From Cheiracanthium punctorium (lineage: Eukaryota > Arthropoda > Arachnida > Araneae > Cheiracanthiidae): a DNA stretch of 64,000 nt. The notes under the pieces were generated by a model that saw nothing but the letters and a program-made list of their open reading frames with translations, was not told where the DNA came from and did not search any database. The stretch's first letter is position 1. Every line of letters begins with the position of its first letter. The stretch is from positions 1-64,000 of the forward strand of contig JAWZYV010012255.1 of assembly GCA_038373885.1 (NCBI GenBank). Direction: 5' to 3'. Positions 23,771-34,995 of the stretch are shown piece by piece. Position numbers and translations under genes: made by a program.

Positions 23771-24717
23771 CGCTCTGCTATATCGTTGACGACTTTTGAG
23801 TTTTTTACAAATAATTTTATCACATTATAGTCAGCATCCTCTTCCCATGTCAATGACATTTTCTCAGCCAGGATCCATTCTGCTTAAATATTTCAGAAAG
23901 TAGCCATGAACTGGGCCCTACTAGCTCAAATAATTTTGTTTGTGAATTTAAATTTGGGAATACAGGAACTCCCTTGGGAAATATTAGCGATCCATTCTTG
24001 AATTTTAACAATGAAGAGGCGATTTTTTTTTATCGGTTTCAGAAATCTTTTTTTGAAAAGAGATAAAATGGTATTGCCTCTTTTGCCAAATATCACAATT
24101 GCCGATTTAAGGTTGCCAGATCAGCCTAAGTAGGTCTTTCAGTCACTGCTTTGTAATTTCTCCAACAATTACATCAGCAACTGCACCATTACCACTCACA
24201 TATCACATGTTTAATATTTTTGAAATCATTTTCTTTCAAAAAGCAAAAATACCTTAATATATCACCTTTTGTCGCAATTCGAGAAAAGGGTAGTTTTTCC
24301 ACCAAATTTCCAAGAAGCTATGCACTTGATTCAGATCGCAGTTTTGGTTTATCAGCAGAAGACATTGTTTCATAAACTTATAATTTGTTCATAATGCGCA
24401 ATCTGGTTATAGTGCATTCTGGTCAGCTTTCAACTCGAGCTATATGAATTTACTTGATTCCCTTACGCTTAATGCAGTAACATGTGCTGAAACTTTCGTA
24501 ATGGTGTTCTTGCGCTATAAATAGACTGCGAGTCCTAGAACTGAACGCAGGGGCTAAAAGTTAAAATTATATGACGGGTTAAAGCAGAAGTCTCCAAAGT
24601 GGGGTAAGCGCGCAAAAGAAAATTATTGGGGTACGCAGAAAATTATAGGAGGTATCCACACAGCACAAAAAAAAAGCTCACACACACACACATAACACAC
24701 ACACACAATACATATAT
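23771..24717. other. No gene recognised
   Basis: AT-rich. At 24590-24650 AAGTCTCCAAAGTGGGGTA, followed by GGGGTACGCAG, resembles a hAT-type terminus. A CA microsatellite at 24680-24707 leads into the insertion site of the next element. Confidence 0.3.
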
Positions 24718-25564
24718 GGGTGATTCTCACGAAACGGGACATATCTTGGTCCTTGCTAGATTTGTAGCCTTTTTTTCATTATTTTTTTAAGTTTAGCAAA
24801 TATTTCTTAAAGTTGAAGCTGGATTTTTTACAAAAAACATAATTTTGGGGGCATTTATGAGTTTTGTTTGACGTTTTTATCACACCAAAATACGTTTTTG
24901 TCATTTCGGTCACGGTCCCGAATCGCCGATTTCGGGAAATAATTGCGTTAAAGTATTATTTCGGCCGAAAAAATAAACGTTTTTTAAATATAATTCATAC
25001 TTGTGAAGTTAGTTCTCTTTAAAAACATATTTATTTATTGAGTCTAGGCGTACAAATTTTAATTAACAGTTGAAACAATGCGGTCCCGGTATTTTTTGCC
25101 CGCGCTTCCGGAACATGAATCACCTGCTCCTGATTCCATGCGCGCAAGAATTCTTCATTCGGCAGCGAAATTTGTTACATTTCAATACTGAACCACGTGC
25201 GTGAACATTATTTTTTTAAATAATACGATAACGGTTAAGTAAAATCATTTTTTCGGCTTGTTTGGTCACGCGTACTTTTTAGGCTCCTCATCTCGGTCAC
25301 GCTTGGTTTTTGAAGAATTATATTCCGAAGAAAAACTCTTCATCGTTCATCAATACTAGGTAAGTATTATTTCAATATTCAAGCTTTACATTTATTCATT
25401 GGTAAAAAAATAAAGGTGGTAGACCGAAATATAATTGACAGACAAAAACATTTCGGTCACGGTCATTTCTGTTACGTGACAGAAAGCGCGCGCGCGTGAG
25501 CGAAATGATTTAATTGTGACCGGAATGACGGTCTTCTAAAAGGGTCTGGATATGAGAGGAAATA

Positions 25565-25770
25565 AGCTCCACAGAACGGCTGTTAAGTGTAAAGCATCCC
25601 CTCCATTGGTATTCGGACCGGAACCGCAATCCCCCCCCCCTTCCGAAAGAGAAAATAATCCATTAAAAAAAATTGAATTCATAGCACTAAATTTTTTGGC
25701 TGTTAAGTGTGAAGCTTGCTCCCTTTGGTATTCACGCCGGAACCGCGATCGCCCCCCCCCCCAAGGGCGG
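25565..25770 (+). repeat. Tandem duplication of a ~130-bp unit with C-run
   Basis: GGCTGTTAAGTGTAAAGC recurs as GGCTGTTAAGTGTGAAGC about 130 bp later. Both copies continue to a TTGGTATTC, an ACCGCAATC or ACCGCGATC phrase and a run of C. It is probably a small insertion duplicated inside the larger element. Confidence 0.75.
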
Positions 25771-25898
25771 ATTAAGGAGGGGGCGACCGCCCCCCCGAGA
25801 CAAAAGAAATTAATGTAAAAAATCCTGTCACTTTCATAAAATGGATGTATTTGTCAATCTTTTAACTAACTGACCCCACTCACAAACTACCTACCCCC

Positions 25899-25901
<3 letters not shown>

Positions 25902-25993
<92 letters not shown>
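25902..25993. repeat. (TA)n microsatellite
   Basis: About 45 uninterrupted TA dinucleotides lie within the 3.36-kb element. Length is likely polymorphic and prone to assembly error. Confidence 0.97.
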
Positions 25994-25997
<4 letters not shown>

Positions 25998-26399
25998 AAA
26001 AGATTTTTTTTTTATTACTACCACTAAATTTTTATTGTGCCACCTTTTTAAAAAGATTCATTAGTACCTTCTTAAGAAATATAAATATACATATGATATA
26101 TGCATAACATTAGTAAAGAGTAATACTTTTTTAACTCAGATATTCTTAAATTTGAACCTATTTATTTAATTTTTTCCCAAATACTGATATATTTATTTTT
26201 ATATTTCCGAAAAAAAAAATGTGTGAAGTAAGAACAGGCAATCCTAGAAAATCTGTAAAAAGGACAGTGAATGATCTGACACAAGTTTAAAAAAAATTAC
26301 ACCTGAAAAAAAAAAAAAAAAGAACAAAATGAAAACTTTTGCAAGCAAACACCAAAAACTAGTACCTTCTGGAAATCAAAACACTGCTCGCCAGAATTC

Positions 26400-27441
26400 T
26401 AAAAAATATATTCAGCAAAAGGAGTTAGCAGCAGAAAGGCAAGGCAACGGCAACGTCGGGCTAGGATGACAGCAGAAGAGCTAGATATAAAGAGACAAAA
26501 AGATAGAAAACGATATTATAAAAAAGGGGTGAAAGGATAATTTTGCCAATAGCACAGTGCAGTCCACGTGACCAAAGGTTAAAAAGAAAGGAATGGAGAA
26601 AAAATTCGAAGAATTATAGAACTAGAAAGGCTCTTGCATAAAACTTAACTCCTCTGGTATCTGAAAGTATGCCCCAATTAAATTCCAGTAGTAATTTATT
26701 TCAAGCACCACAGTCCAATTGTAGTACAATCTTAAATTGAGTGCAAGAATCTAGTCAAAAGAAAAATGCAAGAAAACAAGCTAATAGAAAAAAGACAAAA
26801 GCATATCGCATAATTGAAAAGCAGAACAACACTATTAAAAAACTTCAGAGCCAACTTGAAAAATTCAAGAAGAAATATTACCGCCAAAAGAATGAATCTC
26901 TTACACTGTCACCCTCTCCTAGAAAACAGACAAACCATCTACTGAAAAATCAAACAGTGACAAAAGAAGTTAGAAAGCAGTTAATTTATGGCTTTGTTCT
27001 CAAGAAGAAGTTAGTACACCAAGCTAAACCAGGTACCAAAAAGCAGCAGATATTTAGGAAAGCAATTGGAAACAAAATTTTGAAAAAATACAGAATACAA
27101 TCTTATTTGAAAGGAGTAGTTTCACGTAAAATAAATGAAAGACTGTAGCTTAGAAATCAGGATGACATAACCAACTATGTTCGAAAAAAAAAAAAAATGT
27201 AAAATGTGGAAAAAAAAACAAAACAAAGAAGAGTACTTTTAGATACAGTGAAAAATTTGTAAGAATACATGATGTGCCATTTGAACACATATTGAGTGTT
27301 TTGAAGACACCAAAACTAAAAATGCGGGGAAAGACATTATTTTACCAATTTAATGAGCCTGTTGATGTTTTTAAATCTTACTACAATGAAGAAAATATTA
27401 ATTTTGTAACTTATATGGGTTTTGTTTTAACTTATCTTTAA
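26400..27441 (+). pseudogene. Broken gene of the 3.36-kb element: basic, coiled-coil protein of unknown family
   Basis: Stitched by eye without correcting it, one frame runs through RQRRARMTAEELDIKRQKD (about 26425-26480), a stop, PIAQCSPRDQRLKRKEWRK, two more stops, then an uninterrupted 135-codon frame at 26741-27148. That frame opens with a Lys/Arg-rich segment and a coiled coil with heptad-like spacing (IIEKQNNTIKKLQSQLEKFK). It ends with PGTKKQQIFRKAIGNKILKK. Past a TAG it continues LRNQDDITNYVRK, then shifts; another frame reads VPFEHILSVLKTPKLKMRG to a stop at 27441. The order (basic head, coiled coil, QDD motif, Lys-rich run) resembles uncharacterised proteins of repeat-borne genes in arthropods that I recall but cannot name. 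It is probably the N-terminal half of a transposase, with the catalytic part deleted. At least three stops and one frameshift make it non-functional. Confidence 0.55.
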
Positions 27442-28139
27442 GTCTCTTTTCCACATAAAAATATGTTATTTTCATTTATTTTCCCAGAACTGATGTTGGA
27501 CATCATTTCTGTCACCATATGCATCATTTCTGTCACACTAGTGCTGCAGATAATAACAAGTAAATAAAGCCAAAAGACAGCAATTTTTGTTTCATTAGAT
27601 ATCAATTAAATAGTTTGGATCAAAGAAAGTAAAAAAAAAAAATTGCATTGCTGTAGTAAAAATAAAATTGATTTTAATCGACTTAGTGCTTGAAAAATTG
27701 TCAAAATTTGCATATTTTGGTTTAATTTTTTTATTTATAGTTTAACACTATTCACAAATTTCAAACAATTAGTTGCAGTTATACATTGTCATTTACTGAG
27801 TTATGTGCTTGCTGAAAAAAATAATTTTTGTGTTTAAAATATATAAATAATACTCAAATTTTGCATTTAAAAAGTGTGACAGAAATGATGCAAAATCATA
27901 CACCTTTACTTAAATTGGCAGCTAACTCAACAAAAACTTGAGTTTTAGATTTGAAATTTTGGAAAATTATAAATTACTATATATACCTTCAGTATAAAAT
28001 AATTTGGTTCAATTACTGAAAGTTTTATTTTTCAATTTTTTTTTCCCCATTTTGTCCCCTTTTATGAGAATCACCCATATATATATATATAATTAGGGGA
28101 TACATTTTATGATTATTTCCATACAATAATAATAAAAAG

Positions 28140-28700
28140 TGTGGTCAAAAATGTTTGGAGACTGATTTAAATGCATAGTAGTATCGCATGTTGTTCTTGA
28201 ATTTCTGCATGAATTAACTATTTCTTATAGTGATTGCACATGATTGATATGCACAATATTTTTATACTAGTTACTTTTTATACTATTTTTACATTAGTTA
28301 ATATTTTATAGTTATATTTTTATATTTTATAGTTATATCTTTTCATAGTTATATATTTTTTAAATATAACGAGTAAAAAACTATTTCCTTAAGTTGAAGG
28401 AACATGCTAATAAAACGTTCTAAATTGTTTTGAAGTTTACGTTTTTCGCATTTTAAAAAAACTTTAAGGCCTTAAAGACAAACTCAAACGCTGACCTAGA
28501 GACTTCAAATTTCATACATTATAATTTCACACCAAAAGGAATCTGAAAAACCCCATGGAGCAAACATTTTCAGACATTCATATTTTCCGAGACACCCCAA
28601 GGAGGTTATATATAATGGAGATGGCACGCCTTGGCGAAAACTGTCTCCAGTTCCAGTAACCCTAGAGAGCGCGCGTTTTGCGAATTAAGTCCAGCTTTTG
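28140..28700. other. No gene recognised
   Basis: AT-rich. The segment 28480-28700 (ACCCCATGGAGCAAAC, then GGCACGCCTTGGCG, then GAGAGCGCGCG) is richer in GC and precedes the possible zinc-finger start at 28772. It might be a decayed promoter region. Confidence 0.25.
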
Positions 28701-28771
28701 CGTTATTTACTATGTGTTCTTCCTTGCGTATAATTAATTTTTTGTATTTTTATTATTAACTTTATTTTAAT

Positions 28772-28849
28772 ATGACTATTTGTTGCATCGTGGGGTGTTC
28801 AACGAGGTCTGAACTACAAAAGAAATCAGAAATCACGTCGCATCGATAA
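28772..28849 (+). pseudogene. Possible THAP-like zinc-finger start exon, decayed
   Basis: An ATG at 28772 opens MTICCIVGCSTRSELQKKS, then EITSHR and a stop. The C-x3-C spacing near the N-terminus, followed by a Ser/Arg-rich strand and a His where a THAP domain has its SFHRFP motif, suggests the first half of a THAP finger. A GTAAAA directly after the stop looks like a splice donor, and TTTTCTTCAG at about 28920-28930 like an acceptor, followed by CAEEWPENV with the expected Trp. THAP fingers are common in P-type transposases. The evidence is thin, and stops on both sides argue against function. Confidence 0.3.
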
Positions 28850-29639
28850 GTAAAATTATTTTTAATATCGGTGATTACTTTTATTCTTATGTTATCTGAG
28901 TACATAATTTAAACTTATATTTTCTTCAGAAATGTCTTTTAATTTCATTTTAACTGTGCGGAAGAGTGGCCCGAAAATGTTGACTAATGACCCCCAAAAA
29001 TGTACAATGAGGAAGTTTTTAAGAAATATTTGAACGACGCGAAGTATAAATTATATTATTGTAGGCTTTTTTATTATATTTATTAGGTATAGCTTAATAA
29101 TTTTCTCTAAAAATTACTACTAATTATTGAAAACATTATATTATAGAATAAATAAAAACTTTGTGAAAAAACACACATAAAATGTTACTTATAACAGGAT
29201 ACGATCGTTTCGACTGAAATTTTTTTTCAGTCTTCATAGTCAAAGCCCTTCGTCTGAGACGAGGTATTTTGAGTGTTTTTTCCATTATATTATACATTTT
29301 TAAGCTTTATTATTAGATATTATTAACGGTATATCCTCTGCATTTGAGTGCAGTCATAAGTTACATTGAAGAGTTTGTTGCTAGTAAATATAATTCTGAC
29401 AAATGTTCTAAATAGCAAAAAATAAAAATTTGTTAAAAAAACAAAATAAAGTTATCTTATTTTATCACATCACTAAGTCATAATAAGATTAGTGTATGTT
29501 CAATTCGACGAATTGTTTAAAATTAATATCCAATTGAATAATTCTGGAAATGTTTTAATATATTGTCTTACTAAATACCATCTTGTTGGAAGGGATTTGT
29601 TTTTAGTATTTAAATGCGTATTTGAAGGAATAAAAAAGT

Positions 29640-29765
29640 GTTAAAAGAAGTCTCAATACCTAACTGGGTGTGTTGTGTTAACGAAACGCGAGGGCGATCT
29701 GCCACGAATGGAAGTTCCTTGGTAGCTGGACTTTCTAAGGGGTTCTAACGCGTATTCACGTTACA
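29640..29765 (-). repeat. Shared repeat block, copy also at 59636-59690
   Basis: On the minus strand TGAATACGCGTTAGAACCCC, then TTAGAAAGTCC and CTACCAAGGAAC, matches 59636-59690 closely (one to three differences per 20 bp). The nature of this repeat is unknown. Confidence 0.6.
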
Positions 29766-29959
29766 TCTAGAGGAAACCTACACGCTTAAAAATGTCGAGC
29801 TAAAAAAGCTCCGACGGAGCTAATTTACACTCCTTTTCCCACTTCAAACAGCCATTCTCCCAATGGAGCTAAATTAACTCCACCTATCGATAAAAATCAG
29901 TGGCGTGAAAAACACTCCTTTTATGAACATTTTATAAACGCTCCACTTTGACTTTATTT

Positions 29960-30120
29960 TATACACAAAAGGAGTGTTCTGAGAAATTTGTTCTTTTTTT
30001 ATTAATATAGCTGTACTCAATTTTGATTATTATTTTAAGCTGATAAGGAGTGTTTTAGGAAATTTTGATTAAATATTAGACTTAAATTTGATTATTTTAA
30101 GATATAAAAGGAGTGTTTTC
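29960..30120 (+). repeat. Short degenerate direct repeat (AAGGAGTGTTTT)
   Basis: The word AAGGAGTGTT(T/C)T occurs at about 29970, 30046 and 30107, each followed by similar A/T-rich sequence ending in TTTTGATTA or TTTAAG, giving a period of roughly 60-75 bp. Related CACTCCTTTT words in inverse orientation occur at 29848 and 29911. Confidence 0.5.
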
Positions 30121-30199
30121 AAGTATTTTCTTTCCGGTTCGTCCACATTGCTTGAACTTAAAAATGTGTAATTATTTATTGATTATGCTTCTTAATCAT

Positions 30200-30960
30200 G
30201 TCACATCACTAAAAGAAGCCCCCCTCCCTCAAGGGGGGGAGGTCCCCCCCCTAGTGCTTAACTTTTTGTATTTTAATGCTAGTGTTAGCAAGTCCAATTA
30301 TAGACCCCGTAAGTAAAGATATAGCGCCAATGGTGGGTCCACATGGGGGGGGGTGCCCCCCCAGACGAATTAAATTTATATTATTGGATTGAATTATTTT
30401 TTAAATTCAAATGCATTTATGAAAGGAGACTCCATAATGCGCTCCGTATATTCCCCCCCCCACACACACACATTGGGGCACTGCCCCCCCCCACCGATAC
30501 TGATTTTTTTCGTATTATTGTAGTGTTTGAAAGCATGTGTTGTATTTCATAAGTACTCGCATGGCACCATTAACGAATCCAGAAGGTGTTGGGAGTCAAA
30601 TGCATTTATAGCAGAATGGAGCCCCCCCCCCCAAACAACCCCCCCTATATTGGAAGGAAGCCTTCCCAATACTGAATTTTTTTTTTTTAATAGTTTGAAA
30701 GCCTCATATATGTGAGAGCCCCTATGAGTACTCATATGCTGCCATTGGTGGATCCCAGTGGCGTAGCCAAGGGGGGGGGATAGGGGGGTCATAACCCCCC
30801 CCCATGAGGAATTTTTTGCCATACAAAATGTATATTCTTCACTCCCTTATCACACACGTATACACATATATGAGTTGCAGTAGTCATAATCCCCCCCATG
30901 AAAAATTTCTGGCTACGCCACTGGTGGATCCAAATGGGGCTATGTCCACTGCCCACAATT
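30200..30960 (+). repeat. C-rich degenerate tandem array, ~200-bp period
   Basis: Units begin with GCCAATGGTGGGTCCACA (30329), GCACCATTAACGAATCCAG (30564) and GCCATTGGTGGATCC (30741). They continue to runs of G or C and to an AATTAAATTTA-like or AAATGCATTTAT segment. Poly-C tracts occur at 30218, 30246, 30357, 30451, 30485, 30623 and 30640. The third unit is interrupted by the miniature element at 30756-30923. Not coding. Confidence 0.6.
30756..30923. mobile_element. hAT-like miniature element, 168 bp, TSD GTGGATCC
   Basis: The ends CAGTGGCGTAGCCA and TGGCTACGCCACTG are exact inverted repeats flanked by a perfect 8-bp duplication GTGGATCC (30748-30755 and 30924-30931). The interior has mirrored C and G runs around CATACAAAATGTATATTC. 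A second intact copy is at 53855-54023 and a decayed one at 8667. Confidence 0.93.
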
Positions 30961-30999
30961 AAATTTAAACTATAAAAGAGTGGTTTTTATACAAGTTCA

Positions 31000-31850
31000 A
31001 TTGTATAAGAGGAAGCAGACAAAAATATGTGCACACCCCTATATTTTTTTCTGGATCTATACCCCTGGTCTAATTCGGCATTTTAAATACCATAATAAAC
31101 ATTTAGGTCTTAAACTAATAGATAAAAGTTATCATCAATCAAACTTAGAAGTACCCAATGTTTAAAACCTCTTACTAACACCATCAAAAAAAAAAAAAAG
31201 CACTGAAGTTTTCTATATAACAAATTATTTAACTAGGTATAAAATTACTACATTATTTTCAACTTTGGAAAATAACAGAAATTTGATGATTTCATTTGGA
31301 GTAAAACTAGTCTCTGAAAGTTTGAGTAATTTTTATGAGGAAAAAATATTTGAATGTTAATTCTTTTTTTTTTTTTTAATTCATATCCGAACAATAAAAA
31401 GTATTGATGTTTATAACCAATTCTCTTAATACACTGTTTCCGTTTTAAGAGAGAGAGAATTAAAAAAAAAAAGCAGAAAGAAAGAAATGCTTGTAATAAC
31501 TTGTAAATAAATAATCCTTTTATTTGTCATAAAAAATCTTTTATTAAACATATACAAATTGTACATTTTTCTTTTGACATAGAAAATATCACTTAAAAAA
31601 AGCAGCACAAGAATATTTTTTTTCCTTTTTCGTAAAACAAGTTCAAGAGACATTTTTAATATCTTGTAAACTTCTTTACAATCAAGCAGTCTACTTACTT
31701 GAGATTTCTATAAGCTTGAAGGGAGGCTAAAATATATACTTTATGCATACACATTAATTTAAAACACTTTTGCTTAGTAAAAAAAAAAAAAAAAAAACGT
31801 GCAATATTTCTGTTTAAAAAAAAAAAAGCTTTATTTTTAATTCACAAATC
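31000..31850. other. No gene recognised
   Basis: AT-rich with A-runs at 31187-31199 and 31780-31798. Nothing recognisable in any frame. Confidence 0.3.
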
Positions 31851-31859
31851 TTTGAGCAG

Positions 31860-31985
31860 CATAGGAGAAGCATGTGGTGAAAACTGGGATCAAACCAGAG
31901 AACTCTGGTGCACTAGATCCAGATGTTATCCAACTAGACAAAAGGTAACTATCTGCTCAGCTTTCAATTGCCGAAAAATAAAGCA
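31860..31985 (-). repeat. tRNA-derived SINE-like fragment
   Basis: On the minus strand an A-box-like TAGTTGGATAAC (31925-31936) precedes a B-box-like GGTTTGATCCC (31886-31896) by 28 bp, with a paired CCAGAG/CTCTGG arm between them. The spacing fits a tRNA-derived SINE head. It does not form a clean tRNA. Limits are approximate. Confidence 0.5.
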
Positions 31986-32290
31986 AACGAAAGCGTGGCA
32001 ACTGTGAGTCCACCACAATAGCAAATAAATAAATAAATATATACTAGTTGACCCGGCAAACGTTGTTTTGCCATATAAATTATTCCTAGGATTATTTTAG
32101 TAGAAAGAAATGACTAACTTATTGTAAGTGTGTGAGGACATGGTATATGAGTGGAAGAGGCATGGAGCGCTGTGAACGATGCTGGAATATAAAAATAACA
32201 ATACCAAACATTTATATTTTTAATTCATTGTAATTTATTCTTTAAATTTATATATATCGCTAATTACAATAATTATACTAAAAAATAATA

Positions 32291-32470
32291 TCAATCCCTT
32301 AACGGAATAGAGTGAACAATATTTTTTGTTATACCATCTTTAGCCAATACAAATAAACTGGATGGTTTGACCACTTGAGAGCATGCCACGTATAATTCTC
32401 CGTGTGAAAAACATGGTGTGCTGAAATCTAAGCCACAAACAGGCATAGTTTGGCCTTGAGACTCATTGAT
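32291..32470 (-). pseudogene. Helitron helicase C-terminus (PIF1-like), fragment
   Basis: The minus strand encodes GMTINESQGQTMPVCGLDFS, then CFSHGELYVACSQV, KPSSLFVLA and TKNIVHSIPL. The TINxxQGQT motif is the last conserved block of the PIF1-like superfamily-1 helicase in Helitron RepHel proteins, and the (Y)VACSxV arginine-finger region follows. Here the canonical final Arg of CSRV is Gln. Upstream of the block the frame loses resemblance, so only about 60 residues of a protein normally over 1000 long remain. It lies about 250 bp from the Helitron 3' end, where the helicase C-terminus is expected. Confidence 0.9.
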
Positions 32471-32612
32471 AGTCATTCCATAAAAAATTTTGTCCAAAAA
32501 AATAAAATAAAAAAGGATGAAAATCTGAAACACTTTCAGATTTTAAATACGCACTATAGTGCTATATATTAAAATCGTATGATAATTTATGCGTCGTCCT
32601 TATTTTTCTTCC

Positions 32613-32981
32613 TTATTCTATTAAGTTGGAAAGTGTATCATTATTCATGACTGTGCTATTTTTCTTTCTTGTTTCGTAAAACCCATCTTTGGAATCGAAA
32701 TCTATCTTAAATTCGTCTACTAAAACTATTTTACAATCTTCACCAAGTATATTACATACTTCATCGTTTTGAATATTGTTTGGAATGTGCATCATAATCC
32801 ATGAGTGTAGTGTGTTTGTCTTTCTTGGGTTGATTCCTACTTGAACACCTCGACTCTCACCAAGATGGCAATCGGGAATAATACCGTAAACGGGGGCAGG
32901 TTGAGTTGGCGACTTTTTTTTGTCGCCAACATCTAACCTTGGCAACTTTGCTTTCTTGCCAAACATAACATAAACATACAT
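32613..32981 (-). pseudogene. Helitron-internal reading frame of unknown function
   Basis: A 122-codon frame includes GESRGVQVGINPRKTNTLHS, GEDCKIVLVDEFKIDFDSKD and GFYETRKK. I do not recognise a family. The segment around KIVLVDEFKIDFDSKD recurs twice more in decayed form on the same strand at about 34744-34830 and 34915-34995, so this part of the element was amplified. The N-terminal part overlaps a degraded miniature element at 32876-33119, so the predicted N-terminus is unlikely to be native. Confidence 0.35.
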
Positions 32982-33119
32982 AGTTATATATGAAAAAATA
33001 AACCCAAAAACTACAATGCACTTATCTAAACAGCTTATTCAAACATTTGTACACATACTTAAATGCAATTACAAGCAAAATGAACATGAACAAAGCACTA
33101 CCTCGGGGCTATGGGGTAC
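32876..33119. repeat. Degraded copy of the 214-bp miniature element at 47913
   Basis: GGGAATAATACCGTAAACGG, followed by GGGCAGGTTGAGTTGGC, matches the start of the element at 47913. ACTACAATGCACTTATCTAA and the following A-rich segment also match. The right terminal repeat is eroded (GGGGCTATGGGGTA). No target duplication is visible. Confidence 0.7.
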
Positions 33120-34457
33120 GTTAAAAAATATATAATACAAAACGTTCAAAAGAGGCAAAATACTAAAATATGTTTCTGCAGAAAAATATACAACAAAATT
33201 TCCCTTAAAATGTTAAATTCACAGTTTAAAATTAATCAAAAAACACTCAAATAAACTGACTATCTCCCCCCTCAAAAGATTCATTCGATTTTAATATTTT
33301 CAAAACAAACCAAATTTACATTACTAAAAACATAATAAAATCAAAACTCACCACAAACAACCCCAAAATCCTTATACATTAATTCATATTAAACCGAAGT
33401 ATTGTACCTGTTTTCTGCAAATCCATGTAAGTAAACCGATTTATTTCGAATAAAATTATCCATCTTTCTTAAAACACTAAAAACCTCCGTTTTTCATCAC
33501 AAATCATTATTCAGCAATTCACATAAAATTAAAATAACACAGCATACGATAACCTTTACATAAATATGCTACAAAAGAAAACAGTATTAAATCTCAACCG
33601 CAAACCAATACAGTAAATCATACAATGAATATTTAAATAAACAAAAACACATACCTCAAATCTTCTATTTAATTCCTTACTTAATGGCCTTGATGCATCA
33701 AAAAGCACCCAAATAAGCAGAATTTAAGCCTACCGCGGATATGTTTAATATTCTGCCTAACAAACACTTTCAAATTTTAATATACAACAAAAACTTAATT
33801 CATACAACGCATCTTAACATAAAGCAAATTCCAGTTTTAAACAACTTATCCTTATTTAATATTAAAAAAATGAAATTTCACTTATTAAAAACCATATTAA
33901 ATAACTGTGCACTTTTCCACCAATGAATCAGAACAAACAAGCATGTTCAACGGTTCATTTCAGGTTCGGTTACAGATAAATTCTTTCAACCAATTACATA
34001 ATTCCTTCAAACTTAACTGTGTTCCCTGTTAATTTCTTTGACCAATCACATAATTTCTAATGACATCATGAAACAAAAACACAACTTACACCTCAACTCC
34101 TTATAAGGGTTACTTGAGAACATCACGCCATCGTAAACATGTTTACCCATCTTCACAATTTGGCAATGTTTCATACTTGGCAACCTGCACCTGGTAACAG
34201 TATTATTACCTGGCGATCATTGAACATATGCAGTTACCATGACGATTTTTTGCATTTATATGGCAATCGTAATTTAGAATTAAAATGGTGATTTGGAACA
34301 ACATGTAAGTACAGCATGCTGTTACATTTTTATTTTATTTTGGATTGCCACTTAATGTAGTTTTAATAATTAAGTGTCTTCAAATTCCTTAACTGGTAGG
34401 TTTATCGCTAATTTGTTTACTTTAGTTTTCATCTAGTTCTTTTGGGAGCGTTGAAAC

Positions 34458-34629
34458 GGTACTTACGTATTATCCTGGCGGTCACTTCCGCCAAACTACT
34501 CTTTCGTCAAATTTGCTGGCAAACTGTTGCCAATCATATTCCAAACCATCAATAATTTCATGTGCCTGGCATTTATCTTGGTGAAAAATTGCTTGCTTTG
34601 GTGGACCGCCGGGGTAATACCTAAGTACT
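34458..34629. mobile_element. Miniature element, 172 bp, GGTACTTACGTATTA ends, TSD GTTGAAAC (copy 1)
   Basis: Left end GGTACTTACGTATTATCCTG; right end, read inverted, AGTACTTAGGTATTACCCCG. A perfect 8-bp duplication GTTGAAAC flanks it (34450-34457 and 34630-34637). Eight-base duplications fit hAT or P-type transposases. The end sequence is not the usual CAG type, so the superfamily is left open. It is inserted in the Helitron. Confidence 0.9.
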
Positions 34630-34743
34630 GTTGAAACTTGTGCATAACTCCCAGAGATTCATGACTGCAAAGCTCGCCAAAGTACATGGATTTTTTAGGT
34701 TGGCGAGAGTGGGGGCATTAAAATAGGAATCAACTCTTTCTTG

Positions 34744-34995
34744 TACCATAAAACACATCTTTGGAATCGGAATCTATCTTAAAATCGCCTACTTAAACTG
34801 TTTTACAATCTTCGCCAGGCATATTCGTCCTACAGGCATATTCCAACTATGCCGCAAAGACATTTTAAATACTGTTTGGAATGGGCATCCATGAGTGTAC
34901 CGTGTTTTCCTTCTTATTTCACAAAACACTTTTTCGGAATAGAAATCTATATTAAAATCGCCTAATAAAACTGTTTTACAATATATGCCAGGCGT
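34744..34995 (-). repeat. Two tandem fragments of a Helitron coding segment
   Basis: CATCTTTGGAATCGGAATCT, then ATCTTAAAATCGCCTACTT, and a second version about 170 bp further on are both related to 32670-32750. On the minus strand they encode variants of DFKIDSDSKD followed by VFYGTRK. Stops and gaps make them non-coding now. Confidence 0.6.

Larger units (their letters stand above)
24718..28076 (+). mobile_element. 3.36-kb terminal-inverted-repeat DNA element of unknown superfamily
   Basis: The left end GGGTGATTCTCACGAAACGG faces the right end TGAGAATCACCC. The inverted repeat is GGGTGATTCTCA with weaker extension (ACGGGACA against AGGGGACA). Flanks are ATATAT on both sides within a TA-rich site, so duplication length cannot be fixed. 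The element carries a broken gene in its right half and repeated TTTCGGTCAC or TTTCTGTCAC words in both subterminal regions. The interior also holds a (TA)n microsatellite and a tandem duplication at 25565-25760. Confidence 0.75.

Noticed and set aside
33741..34687. Open frames in the middle of the Helitron
   Set aside because: They have no resemblance to Rep or helicase, and one overlaps the miniature element at 34458.
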